Of a stretch of DNA of 64,000 bases, positions 15,888-24,073 are shown piece by piece. How positions within the stretch are numbered: position 1 is the stretch's first letter; each line of letters begins with the position of its first letter. The position numbers and the translations under genes were made by a program. The notes under the pieces are model-generated. The model saw nothing but the letters and a program-made list of their open reading frames with translations. It did no database searches and was not told where the DNA came from. The DNA comes from CAIYYO01 sp049299895 (GTDB lineage Archaea; Altiarchaeota; Altiarchaeia; IMC4; QMZM01), in the NCBI GenBank assembly GCA_049299895.1, contig JBAQYF010000011.1:20904-84903 (forward strand). Direction: 5' to 3'.

Positions 15888-17324
15888 GTGCTGTTTCGAA
15901 GCCCCTACTAACTTTTCATACAACCCCCCAACATCCTTAAGGTCCAGGTGAATCACTTTCTCTGTATCCATCCTCTGCAAACATCTCTCCGTAAACCCGC
16001 TCTTCGATGCGATCATATAATCATATTTCCCGCTCGCGCCTATCAGTTTGCCTTTGCGTATCAGTTCGTCCAGTAAGTCGGTGTCCACCGGTTGGTTTGT
16101 CCATTTGACTTCTCCGAGGAGTAGGGTTCTTTCTTTTGGGTTGTGTGCGGCTATGTCTATTTCGTTTCCGTTCCTGTCCCACCAGCCCCCGATGGCTTCA
16201 AAATTTATCTTGTGTCCTTGTATCTCTTGTCCTTGGTATGCGATCAGGAGTTCTTTTATAACCTCTTCGAATATTCGTCCCACATACGCATTTAGCTCGT
16301 TTTTTATGATGTCTGCGACGTATTGTGTGTTTCCGAGGCTTAGGGGTGTTTGGTTTCTTGCGATGAATTTGTACCAGAATCGGAAGAAGTTGTCTTTTAT
16401 CTTGTATCTTCCGAGGCGTTCTTTGCCGAGGACCGGGTCGTTTCTTTCTATCAGGTCTAGCAGTTTATCAAGCTTTATCAGATATGGCGGGAGAGTGTTT
16501 GGTTCGATCTTTGTGTAGTCTTGTATCTCCTTGAAGATTTCTTTTCCTTCTGATATCGACTGTAGGATAGAGTTGTATTTGGCGTGGACCCTGACGTTCT
16601 CGTATTCCATGAGTATTCTTGGTTCTTCAGACAGGTCGCCGTCTTTTTTTAGGATCAATTCATCTATGGCAGTGCGGGTATCCGGATATCTCTTGGTCTT
16701 TTCAAGGTAATATGGCGTTCCCCCGAATACAGCGTACCTGATCACCTTTTCTTCTTCTGTTAGTTCGCTGAACATTTCCCGCATGTCTTTGTACTTGAAT
16801 GGGGAAATCTTTGTTCTGGTGGCTCTGCCGTATAGCGCTCCCGCCCTGCTTGATGTTATCTTTTGCATCATGCCTATGGAAGAGCCCACTATTATTATCA
16901 TTATCTGCCTGTTTTTTAGCGTGGTATCCCAGTTCTTCTGCAAGGATGTTATGAACTCTGGTGCGACATCTATGAATCTCTGGAACTCGTCTATTGCTAG
17001 GACAAACTTTTTATCGCTTGTTTTTTTTGTAATGTAGTCAAAGAACTCGCTGAAGTTTCCAAAGACCACGGTCTCCTTCAGCTGCTCTTGAACTGCTTTG
17101 GAAAGGGCGTCCAACAAAACATTTTTCTCGGCAAGGTCAACATAGAAATAAAGAACTGGCTCTTTGGCATCCAAAAACTTCCGTATAAGCTCGGTTTTTC
17201 CGACACGCCGTCTGCCATAAACTGCAAGCATTGTGCCTGCCGTATATTTGTCTATCAGTTCATATTTTTCTTGCAGGCTTGCAAGTTCCTCTTTGCGGTC
17301 GTAGAACTTATCTACCTCGGTCAT
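15882..17324 (-). CDS. Archaeal AAA ATPase with C-terminal DUF234 nuclease-like domain
   Basis: A 480-residue protein of the archaeal ATPase family common in mobile or accessory loci. Walker A GRRRVGKT is at residues 37-44 and the Walker B region FVLAIDEFQRF near 107-117. After a winged-helix-like middle, the C-terminal domain has NEIDIAAHN followed by LLLGEVKW, the D...E-x-K arrangement of a PD-(D/E)XK nuclease fold (DUF234). The biological role is not established. Two sets of palindromes lie directly upstream, suggesting tight transcriptional control. It is part of the island between the RecJ-like gene and the S15 operon. Confidence 0.88.
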   Translation of the reverse strand: MTEVDKFYDRKEELASLQEKYELIDKYTAGTMLAVYGRRRVGKTELIRKFLDAKEPVLYFYVDLAEKNVLLDALSKAVQEQLKETVVFGNFSEFFDYITKKTSDKKFVLAIDEFQRFIDVAPEFITSLQKNWDTTLKNRQIMIIIVGSSIGMMQKITSSRAGALYGRATRTKISPFKYKDMREMFSELTEEEKVIRYAVFGGTPYYLEKTKRYPDTRTAIDELILKKDGDLSEEPRILMEYENVRVHAKYNSILQSISEGKEIFKEIQDYTKIEPNTLPPYLIKLDKLLDLIERNDPVLGKERLGRYKIKDNFFRFWYKFIARNQTPLSLGNTQYVADIIKNELNAYVGRIFEEVIKELLIAYQGQEIQGHKINFEAIGGWWDRNGNEIDIAAHNPKERTLLLGEVKWTNQPVDTDLLDELIRKGKLIGASGKYDYMIASKSGFTERCLQRMDTEKVIHLDLKDVGGLYEKLVGASKQHL

Positions 17325-17328
17325 TTTT

Positions 17329-17454
17329 AATATTATGATAATAATGTTATAATATTATTACGATAATGTTATTTAAAAATAGTGTTTTCTCCTTTCCCGA
17401 CCTATCCAAACTAATATTACTATGATAATGCTGTAACATTATCATGATAATATT
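17329..17454. promoter_or_regulatory. Operator-like palindromes upstream of the DUF234 ATPase gene
   Basis: The clearer site is 17413-17454: two 18-base arms (AATATTACTATGATAATG and CATTATCATGATAATATT) match at 16 of 18 positions as an inverted repeat around CTGTAA. A related AT-rich site (17329-17372) begins a few bases before the ATPase start codon. It contains the 20-base near-palindrome 17340-17359 and repeats the ATTAT..GATAATG motif. They probably bind a dimeric repressor acting on the minus-strand ATPase gene. Confidence 0.55.
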
Positions 17455-17528
17455 ATTCAAAACACGCTCTCAGGGTAATGGTTTATTCAAAAAAAACAAG
17501 TCGTCGCGTCTTGAAGTCTCGTAGTAAA

Positions 17529-17587
17529 TACTAATTTAGTAGTAATTAGTAGTTGCCGATTAGATACTAATTTGGCATCAATTAGTA
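17529..17587. repeat. Two tandem palindromes TACTAATT-N7-AATTAGTA
   Basis: Perfect 8-bp inverted repeats occur at 17529-17551 (spacer TAGTAGT) and 17565-17587 (spacer TGGCATC), 36 bases apart start to start. Identical arms with unrelated spacers point to conserved protein-binding half sites. They lie between the 3' end of the RecJ-like gene and the ATPase promoter. Confidence 0.6.
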
Positions 17588-17612
17588 ATTACACGGGGGC
17601 CGTCGTCTTTCT

Positions 17613-19040
17613 TTATTCCTTGGGCTTAGGGCTCTTTCCAAGCTGTTCCCCTATCTTCTTATCCATGTTCGTCAGGAACTCTTCCTTGTTCGCCCTTTTT
17701 ATCCTGGCGCCGGCTGCTATGTCGTGTCCTCCGCCTTCGCCCCCTGATTTGCGGCTTTCTTCGCGCAGGGCGACCCCTAAGTTCAGGCCCCTCCTTGTTA
17801 GATTGCGGTTCCCGCGGCCGGATACTTTCATCATCTCCGGGTTGTCCCGGTCGTCCGCGAATGCCAAAACAGGTTTGTCCGGGGGAATTATCCTCGCCCC
17901 GTATGCCATTCCGGCAACCACTCCCACGATGCTTTCTTCGACGTCGCCGCATGCGTCAAAATAGTAGAGGTTCTCCCTCGTTTGGATCATCCCTTTGTCT
18001 TTCAAGGCGCGTATGCCTTTTGCCAGCGCCTCCCGGTAGCTCTTTAGTATGGTCCTTGCCTCATACCAGTTCTCTCCTCGGTCGCCCAGGCACACTTGTA
18101 ATCCTATCTCGGGCCTTTCCTGCCGTCCGCAGGCGTTGAGGAGGCTTGCGTATTCCTTGGCGTCCCGTAGTTCCGTTCTTTTCTGCTCGTGCAGTAACGT
18201 ATATACGTCGCCTATCATTCCTTGTATTACGAATTCCGGGATGTTGTAGTCCAATAGGTGCATGTATAGCGCCGATATCAGCTTGTTTCTCTCCGCGCCG
18301 CTTAAGTCCACGTAGTTCCTCCAGCGTTCGTCCACGCGCAGAGGTATTTCAAGGCCTTCAAGGAACGCGGTGCAGCCCGCTTCGTCTCCCGTGAGCCACG
18401 GCAGCACGGGGTCTGATGCGTAAGTCAGCATCTGTATCAGGGGCCGGGACTGCCTGCCGAACAGGCGCAGGTCTTTTCTCACTTTCAGCAGGCCAAGGGA
18501 CGACGCGTCCTCCATTATGATCCTGTTAAGGGACTTCATCTCGCCGTCCGAGTCCTGCATGTCGCCGACTGCGCCGACCATTGCGATGTGCGCCATCTTG
18601 GTGTCGCCAAGGGATTTTGCAGTAAGGTAACAGAGGCCTGATGCGCTTATCTCGGAGCCCCCGTCATATCCGAAAAAATGGGGATTTATCTGGTTTACGT
18701 ATTCTGCTTCCGGGGGGTGGTGGTCTATTATGTAGAACCCTTCTATCCCGTTCTTCTTGAGTACGGACTGCTGTCCTGAGCCCATGTCAGTGAATACGAT
18801 AGTCTTTCCCTTTCTTTCTTTTACTTTGGCGACTGTTGTGCTGTCTAATTGTTTGAGTATCATGTAATCCGTGTTCTTGCCCATGCCCGTGAGGAGCTCT
18901 ACCATGATAGCGCACGCCGTCACCCCATCCGCATCGTGGTGGCTGACGATAAGAAAATCGTCTTCATCTGCGAGGTTCTTTGATACCTCGCATATCTTCG
19001 CCCAGAATTCCGGTTTTATCTCTGGCATTCTTTCTCTCAT
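17613..19040 (-). CDS. DHH-family single-strand exonuclease, archaeal RecJ-like
   Basis: A 475-residue DHH/DHHA1 phosphoesterase. The first motif SHHDADG is at residues 33-39, TDMGSG follows, and the DHH motif is in YIIDHHPPE. The C-terminal half has the glycine-rich GRGNRNLTRRGLNLG and EGGGHDIAAGARI of DHHA1. Archaeal members act as 5'-3' (GAN, with GINS) or 3'-5' single-strand nucleases in replication and repair. In many archaea a gene of this type lies next to S15 or S3Ae. The start may be the ATG at 19040 or the next Met, four codons later. Confidence 0.9.
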   Translation of the reverse strand: MRERMPEIKPEFWAKICEVSKNLADEDDFLIVSHHDADGVTACAIMVELLTGMGKNTDYMILKQLDSTTVAKVKERKGKTIVFTDMGSGQQSVLKKNGIEGFYIIDHHPPEAEYVNQINPHFFGYDGGSEISASGLCYLTAKSLGDTKMAHIAMVGAVGDMQDSDGEMKSLNRIIMEDASSLGLLKVRKDLRLFGRQSRPLIQMLTYASDPVLPWLTGDEAGCTAFLEGLEIPLRVDERWRNYVDLSGAERNKLISALYMHLLDYNIPEFVIQGMIGDVYTLLHEQKRTELRDAKEYASLLNACGRQERPEIGLQVCLGDRGENWYEARTILKSYREALAKGIRALKDKGMIQTRENLYYFDACGDVEESIVGVVAGMAYGARIIPPDKPVLAFADDRDNPEMMKVSGRGNRNLTRRGLNLGVALREESRKSGGEGGGHDIAAGARIKRANKEEFLTNMDKKIGEQLGKSPKPKE

Positions 19041-19103
19041 TTATTATTACAGACAATAAATATAGAATTAGGGACATATAACTTCTATAGCTTCTTTTGC
19101 TAA

Positions 19104-19799
19104 ATGAAAATAGTATGGTGCGTGACCGGAGCAGGCCAGTTCCTGTCTGAGTCCATTGAAGCGATGAATGCGCTCGCGGAGGAAAACCAGGTCACGCTTG
19201 TTCTGTCTAGGTCAGGCAGCGAAGTCTGCCGGATGTACGGGCTGCTCCCAGAACTGGAAAAAAAATACCCTGATCTGGTGCTGGAAGAAAGCCAGGGAAC
19301 AAGCTCCCCTATAGTGGGACGCCTGACGCAAAAGGAATATGAAAAAGTGATTGTCGCTCCATGCACCGCGAACACCGCCGCAAAGATAGTCTGCGGCATA
19401 GCCGACTCGCTGGTTTCCAATATCGTCGCGCAGGCAGGCAAATGCAAAGTGCCCGTTTGCGTCCTCCCGACCGACGCGGTAAAGAAACAGAAGACAAGGA
19501 TCCCGGTAACGATAGACCGCGAGAAATGCAAAAGATGCACCTCATGCAACGCCCTCAGAGTATGCCCGAACGACGCTATCTATGTGACGGATGCCGTGCA
19601 CATAGACCTGATGAAATGCGACGCCTGTTTAAAATGCGTCTCCTCATGCAATAACAGGTCGATCGACTTTGGACGGGAGATAGACATCGAATGCAGGGAC
19701 CTCGACGTTGCGAACGCAGGGAAAATGGAGTCGATTGCGGGCATCGCAGTCGTCAAGTCGCCGGCGGAATTGAACAAGGCCGTCAGGGAGACAAAATGA
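19104..19799 (+). CDS. Archaeoflavoprotein / dihydromethanopterin reductase-like (DmrX type)
   Basis: A 231-residue protein with an N-terminal flavoprotein domain (MKIVWCVTGAGQFL, then VIVAPCTANTAAKI, typical of the FMN-binding UbiX/DmrX fold) and a C-terminal region with two ferredoxin-like cysteine clusters (CKRCTSC, then CDACLKCVSSC). Relatives include DmrX, which reduces dihydromethanopterin, and AfpA. Whether this organism makes methanopterin is not visible here. It overlaps the downstream membrane protease gene by an ATGA. Confidence 0.85.
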   Translation: MKIVWCVTGAGQFLSESIEAMNALAEENQVTLVLSRSGSEVCRMYGLLPELEKKYPDLVLEESQGTSSPIVGRLTQKEYEKVIVAPCTANTAAKIVCGIADSLVSNIVAQAGKCKVPVCVLPTDAVKKQKTRIPVTIDREKCKRCTSCNALRVCPNDAIYVTDAVHIDLMKCDACLKCVSSCNNRSIDFGREIDIECRDLDVANAGKMESIAGIAVVKSPAELNKAVRETK

Positions 19800-20827
19800 A
19801 GAACGCGCACATAGCGGCATTCTTTGCCGTCCTCTCGGCGGTCTGCTGGTTTCTCCTGCAGGATTTTTCCGTGAGAAACTACGTTTCGTTGCTGTTCGCA
19901 TTATTCGCCTTGCAGGTGATCTTAAACGACCTCCTGGAGTCATATCTTGTATCGAAACTGAAGAGCAAATACTTCAATTTGGTGATCGCGCCGGGAACTA
20001 TAATCCATGAAGCATCCCACGCGCTTGTCGCAAAGCTCACGGGTTGCGACATAACCAGGATATCTTTTTTTAATTACTCCAAAAAGAACGGGGGAGTCCT
20101 CGGCTTCGTCGAGTACGCGCAGCCCGCAGACGGTCATCAGTCGATCAGGAGCCTGCTCATAGGGATCGCCCCGTTTTTTGGATGCGGGATATTCCTCATA
20201 GCCATCCTAAACTACCTTGCACTTTCGCATCCGGGTCTGGGACTCGTAGGCCCCGGGCTCGTTGAAATAGGCGACGCTGATAAGGTTATTTCGTCGGTCA
20301 ATCTGATACTGACGCGTTTTTACGAGCAGTTGTTGTTCCTGGACCTGTCCAATCCTGCGATGCTTTTCCTTCTATACCTGGAATTTTCCTTTGCATTGGG
20401 CAGCGCGCCGAGCCCTAAAGACATCAGCGGAGCCTTCGACTCGCTTCTGGAAAACAAATTGGAAGCATTCAGCATAGCTTTGTTTGTCCTGTCGGCCATA
20501 CTGGTCATAGAATACGCGCCCCAGATATGGGAGCATGGAGACAAGATAAGCCAGCCCGCGCTCGCAGGTCTGAAATGGATAATCCTCATACTCATGATAT
20601 CGCTTGTCATGCTTCTTGTGGCAATGCCTTTATCCTATGTGATAAGCGAGAACGCGGAGATCAATGGCATCTTGAAAGCTATCCCTCTCCTGCTTTTTTT
20701 GTTGGTCTATTTCCTCATGACCCGGTTCCTTGAGTCGTCCGTAGAAATAGTGCTCCTGTCTTCTGCGGTCGTTTATCTGGTGTCTCTTTTCGTTCTGAGG
20801 CACCCGGAATATTTCCTCAAAGACTAA
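19796..20827 (+). CDS. M50-like membrane metalloprotease or related membrane protein
   Basis: A 343-residue integral membrane protein. I start it at ATG 19796, overlapping the upstream stop (ATGA), because the open frame upstream of this is the shadow of the flavoprotein gene. HEASH at residues 71-75 is an HExxH zinc motif placed at the end of a hydrophobic segment, as in M50 site-2-type proteases. About eight hydrophobic segments follow. The second zinc-ligand motif of M50 is not obvious, so proteolytic activity is uncertain. It converges on tatD with a 4-base overlap. Confidence 0.7.
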   Translation: MKNAHIAAFFAVLSAVCWFLLQDFSVRNYVSLLFALFALQVILNDLLESYLVSKLKSKYFNLVIAPGTIIHEASHALVAKLTGCDITRISFFNYSKKNGGVLGFVEYAQPADGHQSIRSLLIGIAPFFGCGIFLIAILNYLALSHPGLGLVGPGLVEIGDADKVISSVNLILTRFYEQLLFLDLSNPAMLFLLYLEFSFALGSAPSPKDISGAFDSLLENKLEAFSIALFVLSAILVIEYAPQIWEHGDKISQPALAGLKWIILILMISLVMLLVAMPLSYVISENAEINGILKAIPLLLFLLVYFLMTRFLESSVEIVLLSSAVVYLVSLFVLRHPEYFLKD

Positions 20828-21567
20828 AGGCCGAAGAATTTTTTTGCATTCGCGGTAGTTGCCGCTTCTACTGTGTCGTAGTCTACGCCTTTTATCTCCG
20901 CTATCTTCTCTGCGGTTTTTCTGATATTGGCAGGCTCGTTCCTGGTCTTCGGGACCGGGGAAAGATACGGCGCGTCTGTTTCCAGCACGAGCGATTCCAG
21001 TGGAACCGCCTTTACGACCCTCTGTTTCTGCTTGGAATTAGCGAGGTTCGCGGGAATAGATATCAGGTGCCCGTCTTTTGCGGCATCCGCCGCGAGGGAT
21101 GCGTCTCCTCCGAAACAGTGCATAAGGGCCTTGATATTCTGCTCTTTCAGGATTCTCAGAAGGTCGTCTTCGGCGTCTCTGGAATGTATGACCAAAGGCA
21201 GTCCCAGTTCCCTGGAGAGATCTATGAACCTTTGGAAATTGACGTTCTCCTGCTTTCGTTTATTCTCTTCTTTCACCCAGTAGTAGTCCAGGCCGACTTC
21301 GCCTATCGCCACGATCTTTTCCCTGTTCTGCCTGATGAGTTCGATAGTCGCGTCGATCTCGTCTACTCTGAATTCGGTGGGCGTGATGCCGAGCGATGCG
21401 TATACGTTGCCGTATTTTTCCACGAGTTCGAGGGTCTTTTTGATGCCTGTAGTGCCTAACCCGGAATTGATTATGATAACGCCCTCCTTTTTCGCTCTCT
21501 CTATCACTGCGTCCCGGTCGGCGTCGAACTGCGGGAAATCCAGGTGCGCATGCACGTCTATCAGCAT
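20824..21567 (-). CDS. tatD: TatD-family metal-dependent hydrolase
   Basis: A 247-residue amidohydrolase-superfamily protein. It shows the N-terminal metal ligands of DVHAHLD (H6, H8), the conserved GEVGLDYYW glutamate motif, VIHSRDAEDD and the C-terminal ETDAPYLSP. TatD proteins are 3'-5' DNA/RNA exonucleases or deoxyribonucleases and are widespread. The start overlaps the end of hisA by 7 bases on the same strand, so it is in the hisA-archaeosine-synthase transcription unit. Confidence 0.93.
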   Translation of the reverse strand: MLIDVHAHLDFPQFDADRDAVIERAKKEGVIIINSGLGTTGIKKTLELVEKYGNVYASLGITPTEFRVDEIDATIELIRQNREKIVAIGEVGLDYYWVKEENKRKQENVNFQRFIDLSRELGLPLVIHSRDAEDDLLRILKEQNIKALMHCFGGDASLAADAAKDGHLISIPANLANSKQKQRVVKAVPLESLVLETDAPYLSPVPKTRNEPANIRKTAEKIAEIKGVDYDTVEAATTANAKKFFGL

Positions 21568-22286
21568 TTTATCGCTTCCGCGTAATCTATCTTTCCCTCA
21601 TACAGCGCTTTTCCGAGGACCGCTCCCCAGGCGCAGGCGTTCTTGAGGTCCGTTATGTCTTTGATCGATGAGATGCCTCCCGAGGCGATGACCGGTTTGT
21701 CGGTTGACCTTATTATGTTCTGGGTCCTTTTCAGGTTGATCCCCTTCATCTGTCCTTCGACGTCTACGTCCGTATAGAGAAAGCCCCATACGAGGCCTCC
21801 GTATTCTCTCGTCAGGGAGGTTGCGTCTATCTCTGTTCTCTCCTTCCATCCGTGGGTGACTACTTTTCCTCCTTTGGAGTCTAGGGAGATTATTATGCGA
21901 TGCCTTATGCTCTTAGGGTAATTGTTTATCTCGAGCATGCCGTCGATGTCTTTCTCCAGGTAGTCTTTTATGGCGAGGGTGCCGATTGCTACGCGGTCTA
22001 TGTCGTACTCCTTGATCAGCTTTTCGCAGTATTCGTATGTTCGCACCCCGCCGCCGTAATGGACCGGCACGTTGACTGACCTCTTTATCTCGAGGACTTT
22101 TTCCAGATTATTTCCAGTTCCAAGCGTTGCGTCCAGGTCTACGACGTGCAGTATTTCAGCTCCGAGGTCAACCCATTTCCTGGCCGCATCTGCCGGGTCT
22201 CCGTAGTATTTGGCCGTATCGGCTACGCCGCCTACGAGCTGCGTGCATTTTCCGTCCTTTATGTCTATTGCAGGGATTATTTTCAT
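21561..22286 (-). CDS. hisA: HisA-type phosphoribosylformimino-AICAR-P isomerase
   Basis: A 241-residue TIM barrel of the HisA/HisF family. The first strand PAIDIKDGKCTQLVGG carries the catalytic Asp (D8). The opposite catalytic Asp is in ISLDSKGGKVVTHGW, and the phosphate loops are GGGVRT and ASGGISS. It catalyses the Amadori rearrangement in histidine biosynthesis, with TrpF-like activity in some lineages. No other his gene is in this window, so the context is unusual: it is sandwiched, with overlaps on both sides, between an archaeosine enzyme and TatD. Confidence 0.88.
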   Translation of the reverse strand: MKIIPAIDIKDGKCTQLVGGVADTAKYYGDPADAARKWVDLGAEILHVVDLDATLGTGNNLEKVLEIKRSVNVPVHYGGGVRTYEYCEKLIKEYDIDRVAIGTLAIKDYLEKDIDGMLEINNYPKSIRHRIIISLDSKGGKVVTHGWKERTEIDATSLTREYGGLVWGFLYTDVDVEGQMKGINLKRTQNIIRSTDKPVIASGGISSIKDITDLKNACAWGAVLGKALYEGKIDYAEAIKC

Positions 22287-23584
22287 TCTACTTTTATCAG
22301 ATTATTATATAGATCGTCAAGCGCCGCCTCACTTTGCAGGGGCTTTCTGTCTTTCTTTATTTTTTCATACGTGTCTTTTGAGAGCATGTTGGCGCACGGT
22401 ATCCCCATGTCCGCGCATGCCGCAGCGAGCGCCTGATAGCTTTCCGAGCTGTACTTCAGGAAGCATAATACCCTATTATAGCCGTTCTTGTGCGCCGTGA
22501 GATATTTTTTTATCCTCCTCTTGGTGACCTCTATATACCTCTTCTTTATCTCTTCCGTCTCCAGTTTCTCGTCCCAGTCGTATGCGTTGAACGGATAGCT
22601 GTCCTCGTATTCCCTTGGGATGACTCCGGTGTTGCTGAGCATCACCTGGTGGATGCGCGCGTATTTGCCGGTCTTGCGCAGGCTGTCTATTATCCCTCTG
22701 TGCGTCCCTGAACGGGAGTAAGGTTTTGTGTATGAGCATGGCAGGAATAACAGGATGTCTTTTTCTTCCGGGGGGTGATACCATCTCTGGAGAAAGTCCT
22801 GCCATACCTCGAAATGGGGGTGGGTGAGGAACTCTTCTCCTACGCCCCGCAGGGATTCTTTGGCCTGTTCCGGGAATTTGGGTACGAACCTGAATGTCTC
22901 TTCGTCCAGGTCGATGCGGGTATCTCCTTTCCATTTATCCGTTATCCTGCGGAAGTCTACGCGCGATAGGAAATTCCATGTACCTGTGAGCCACATTTTG
23001 AATACGGGCGTATTCCCGTGGGGCAGGAGGTTTATGAGCACTATCGTATCCGAGTGTAGGAGCGTGTATTCCACGGATTTGTCCAGGCTTTTCTTTATGT
23101 CTTTTGCGTACGGGGGGTTCACCAATAGATATGTTCTGACCTTCGCACCGCATTTATGTATGGTGCTTGCGGCCTCTGCGTAGTCCTTGAGGTGGAATCC
23201 CTTGTTTATCCTGTCCAGGAGGGCGTCGTCTGCGACCTCCAGACCGATTGCGACAGATAGATCTATCCCTGCGAACTCTTTTAGCGCGTCTTCTTTTATG
23301 TACTCGGGGCGGGATTCTATGAACAGCTTTTGTGCACCTGATTCTTTGAACTTTTCTATGAAATATTTGCGCGCGTCGAGTGGTACCTGTTTTACGTCGA
23401 GAAAGCTCCCCGAGCCGAATACCTTTACGGCGTCATCTTTTTGGACGTCTCTGTAGAATGAATCAAAGTCCTTCATCAGGCTCTGATACGATGGTTCCTT
23501 TCCCGGGATCCTGCCGTATCCGCAGAAGCAGCATTTTGCCCAGCCGCACGCCCCGGACTTCAGGACCAGCACCCTCTCTTGCAT
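22283..23584 (-). CDS. Archaeosine synthase: fused RaSEA radical SAM lyase and ArcS C-terminal domain
   Basis: A 433-residue protein that appears to join two archaeosine enzymes. The N-terminal part (about 1-270) is a radical SAM domain of the RaSEA/Elp3-like type, with cysteines C13, C18 and C21 (spacing CX4CX2C, with C19 also present) in CGWAKCCFCGYG. The C-terminal part (about 275-433) carries LLFLPCSYTKPYSRSGTHRG and SNTGVIPREYEDSYPFNAYDW, the catalytic motifs of ArcS (DUF5591). ArcS adds lysine to preQ0 at tRNA position 15, and RaSEA cleaves it to archaeosine. The start precedes hisA, overlapping by an ATGA. Confidence 0.82.
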   Translation of the reverse strand: MQERVLVLKSGACGWAKCCFCGYGRIPGKEPSYQSLMKDFDSFYRDVQKDDAVKVFGSGSFLDVKQVPLDARKYFIEKFKESGAQKLFIESRPEYIKEDALKEFAGIDLSVAIGLEVADDALLDRINKGFHLKDYAEAASTIHKCGAKVRTYLLVNPPYAKDIKKSLDKSVEYTLLHSDTIVLINLLPHGNTPVFKMWLTGTWNFLSRVDFRRITDKWKGDTRIDLDEETFRFVPKFPEQAKESLRGVGEEFLTHPHFEVWQDFLQRWYHPPEEKDILLFLPCSYTKPYSRSGTHRGIIDSLRKTGKYARIHQVMLSNTGVIPREYEDSYPFNAYDWDEKLETEEIKKRYIEVTKRRIKKYLTAHKNGYNRVLCFLKYSSESYQALAAACADMGIPCANMLSKDTYEKIKKDRKPLQSEAALDDLYNNLIKVE

Positions 23585-23632
23585 GTATGATTATATGACT
23601 CCAGGGGAAAATAATGCGTTATTGTGACTGTA

Positions 23633-24052
23633 TCAAAGGATCAGGTTGTCTTTTTCGTCCAGTTTCCAGGATGGGATGTATGCGACTTCGAATATATGTC
23701 CGTCCGGGTCTTTGAAATATCCTCCGTATCCCCCGCAGAAAGTTTCCTGCGCCGGCTTGATTATCTTTGCCCCGAGTTTTTGCGCCTGCTTTAGTACTGT
23801 GTCGACTTCCTTTTTGTTTTTGGCGCTGTAAGAGAGAGTGATTCCCGAAAATCCTGTTGCTTCATCCATAACCATCGCGTCCTCTGCCAGCAGTCTCCTG
23901 GGGTATAATGCGAGAGTTATTCCTCCCAGAGGAAACAGTATCAAGTCGCCCCGGCTTTGAGGGGATTTTTTCCAGCCCAGAGCCTCGTAGAATTTTTCCG
24001 CCTTATACGGGTCTTTTACTCCCAAGGCTATCAGGTTTATTTTTTGTCTCAT
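23633..24052 (-). CDS. VOC-superfamily (glyoxalase-like) protein
   Basis: A 139-residue vicinal oxygen chelate protein with two beta-alpha-beta-beta-beta modules: INLIALGVKDPYKAEKFYEALGW at the start, and GGYGGYFKDPDGHIFEVAYIP near the end. It lacks flanking catalytic context. Members include glyoxalase I-like, dioxygenase and antibiotic-resistance proteins, so a specific reaction cannot be assigned. It lies between the coiled-coil gene (21-base gap) and the archaeosine gene on the same strand. Confidence 0.88.
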   Translation of the reverse strand: MRQKINLIALGVKDPYKAEKFYEALGWKKSPQSRGDLILFPLGGITLALYPRRLLAEDAMVMDEATGFSGITLSYSAKNKKEVDTVLKQAQKLGAKIIKPAQETFCGGYGGYFKDPDGHIFEVAYIPSWKLDEKDNLIL

Positions 24053-24073
24053 TATTCGATTCTTCTCTGACCG

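Noticed and set aside
17329..17587. CRISPR array
   Set aside because: The repeats are palindromic operator-like sites with two copies and no uniform spacers; no Cas genes are present anywhere in the window.
19691..19795. Longer start for the M50-like gene
   Set aside because: The extra residues are encoded in an alternate frame of the flavoprotein gene; the ATGA overlap at 19796 fits better.
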